Assembly: GCA_016722705.1 (NCBI GenBank)
Contig: JADKGN010000004.1
Span: forward strand, 2,418,001-2,482,000
DNA: 64,000 nt
Direction: 5' to 3'
Source: Candidatus Dechloromonas phosphoritropha
Lineage (GTDB): Bacteria; Pseudomonadota; Gammaproteobacteria; Burkholderiales; Rhodocyclaceae
Translations under genes and position numbers: made by a program
Notes under the pieces: generated by a model
Databases searched by the model: none
Told to the model about the DNA's origin: nothing
What the model saw: the letters and a program-made list of their open reading frames with translations, nothing else
In this document: in pieces, positions 63,762 through 64,000 of the stretch
Numbering within the stretch: position 1 is the stretch's first letter
How the letters are laid out: each line of letters starts with the position of its first letter

Positions 63762-64000
63762 TCAGGATGGCTGCCCGCCAGCCCTCCGGCGGGCAGCCAG
63801 CCAGTTCCAGACCCAGCTTCCGGTGACCTCGTGACCGGTGAGCACGTAATCGAGGTCACTCGGCCGGTAGAGCGTCAGTTCGAGATTACGGCGGGCGGCC
63901 AGCGAACTCGCGATGAGCAGTTGGTCGCCGGGGGCAAGCAGAAAGCCGTCGGGAGGCAGCAGGATCATCTCGTCTTCGCGGCGAATCAGCAGCGTGATGG
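63762..64000 (-). CDS. Potassium-channel-type protein, C-terminal end (partial)
   Basis: The frame enters from the window edge. About 79 residues include ITLLIRREDEMILLPPDG and LLAPGDQLLIAS, the pattern of a TrkA-C domain, then YVLTGHEVTGSWVWNWL near the end, which I associate with ion-channel proteins of betaproteobacteria. The membrane part lies outside the window. Confidence 0.6.
   Translation of the reverse strand, partial: ITLLIRREDEMILLPPDGFLLAPGDQLLIASSLAARRNLELTLYRPSDLDYVLTGHEVTGSWVWNWLAARRRAGGQPS

Overview
The window is a GC-rich piece of a proteobacterial chromosome, most likely a betaproteobacterium of the Rhodocyclales (Accumulibacter, Dechloromonas or Azonexus type). The support is the fatty-acid oxidation operon, the DUF4442 and chalcone-isomerase-like companions, UbiC and the exaC-like aldehyde dehydrogenase with DUF779 and an AcoR-type activator. 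The genus is an inference from gene content, not from a marker gene.

Layout. 1-7.3 kb: a beta-oxidation operon (end of a FadB-type protein, thiolase, DUF4442, chalcone-isomerase-like protein, FadD, nitronate monooxygenase, acyl-CoA dehydrogenase) closed by a terminator. 7.3-12.4 kb: DsbA/FrnE-like protein, cytochrome c, a patatin fused to an outer-membrane barrel, an HTH protein and a TlpA thioredoxin. 12.4-16 kb: a small accessory patch with a double TIR-like protein, a MITE-like element, a gutted ABC ATPase and an IS630-family element. 16-26.8 kb: housekeeping genes (L,D-transpeptidase, SpmA-SpmB fusion, a Wzz protein fused to a tyrosine-recombinase-like domain, RluE, DUF192, UbiC, CYTH-CHAD, YbhB, MurJ, tRNA-Thr). 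26.8-33 kb: an island-like stretch behind tRNA-Thr with two IS1380 copies, an IS3 relic, a broken VapC toxin and an AAA-type ATPase cut by an IS. 33-37 kb: MurI, CaiB-type CoA-transferase, TonB, ankyrin protein. 37-44.8 kb: a decayed two-component system split by a 5-kb composite transposon, then lrgBA with lrgB frameshifted. 44.9-56.4 kb: an IS4-type element, a protein phosphatase, gene fragments, DUF779, IS1380 copy 3, the aldehyde dehydrogenase with a sigma-54 promoter, its AcoR-like activator, a decayed IS3 and an IS256 element. 56.4-58.9 kb: a CpxP/Spy-like chaperone with a perfect CpxR box and a CpxRA-like pair. 58.9-64 kb: NTF2-like gene copies, an IS91 relic, a large uncharacterised winged-helix protein, small secreted proteins, an FMN reductase and the end of an ion-channel protein.

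The dominant theme is genome flux. At least eight IS families or relics are present. For four insertions the target duplication can be read directly: CTAA, TTAA and TTAG for three IS1380 copies and a 10-bp duplication for the composite transposon. These let the ancestral genes be rebuilt in frame. The least conventional items are the Wzz-recombinase fusion, the tandem TIR-like protein, the composite transposon with plasmid-like cargo, the dispersed 3'-fragments of an NTF2-like gene, and the large MarR-like protein of unknown function.
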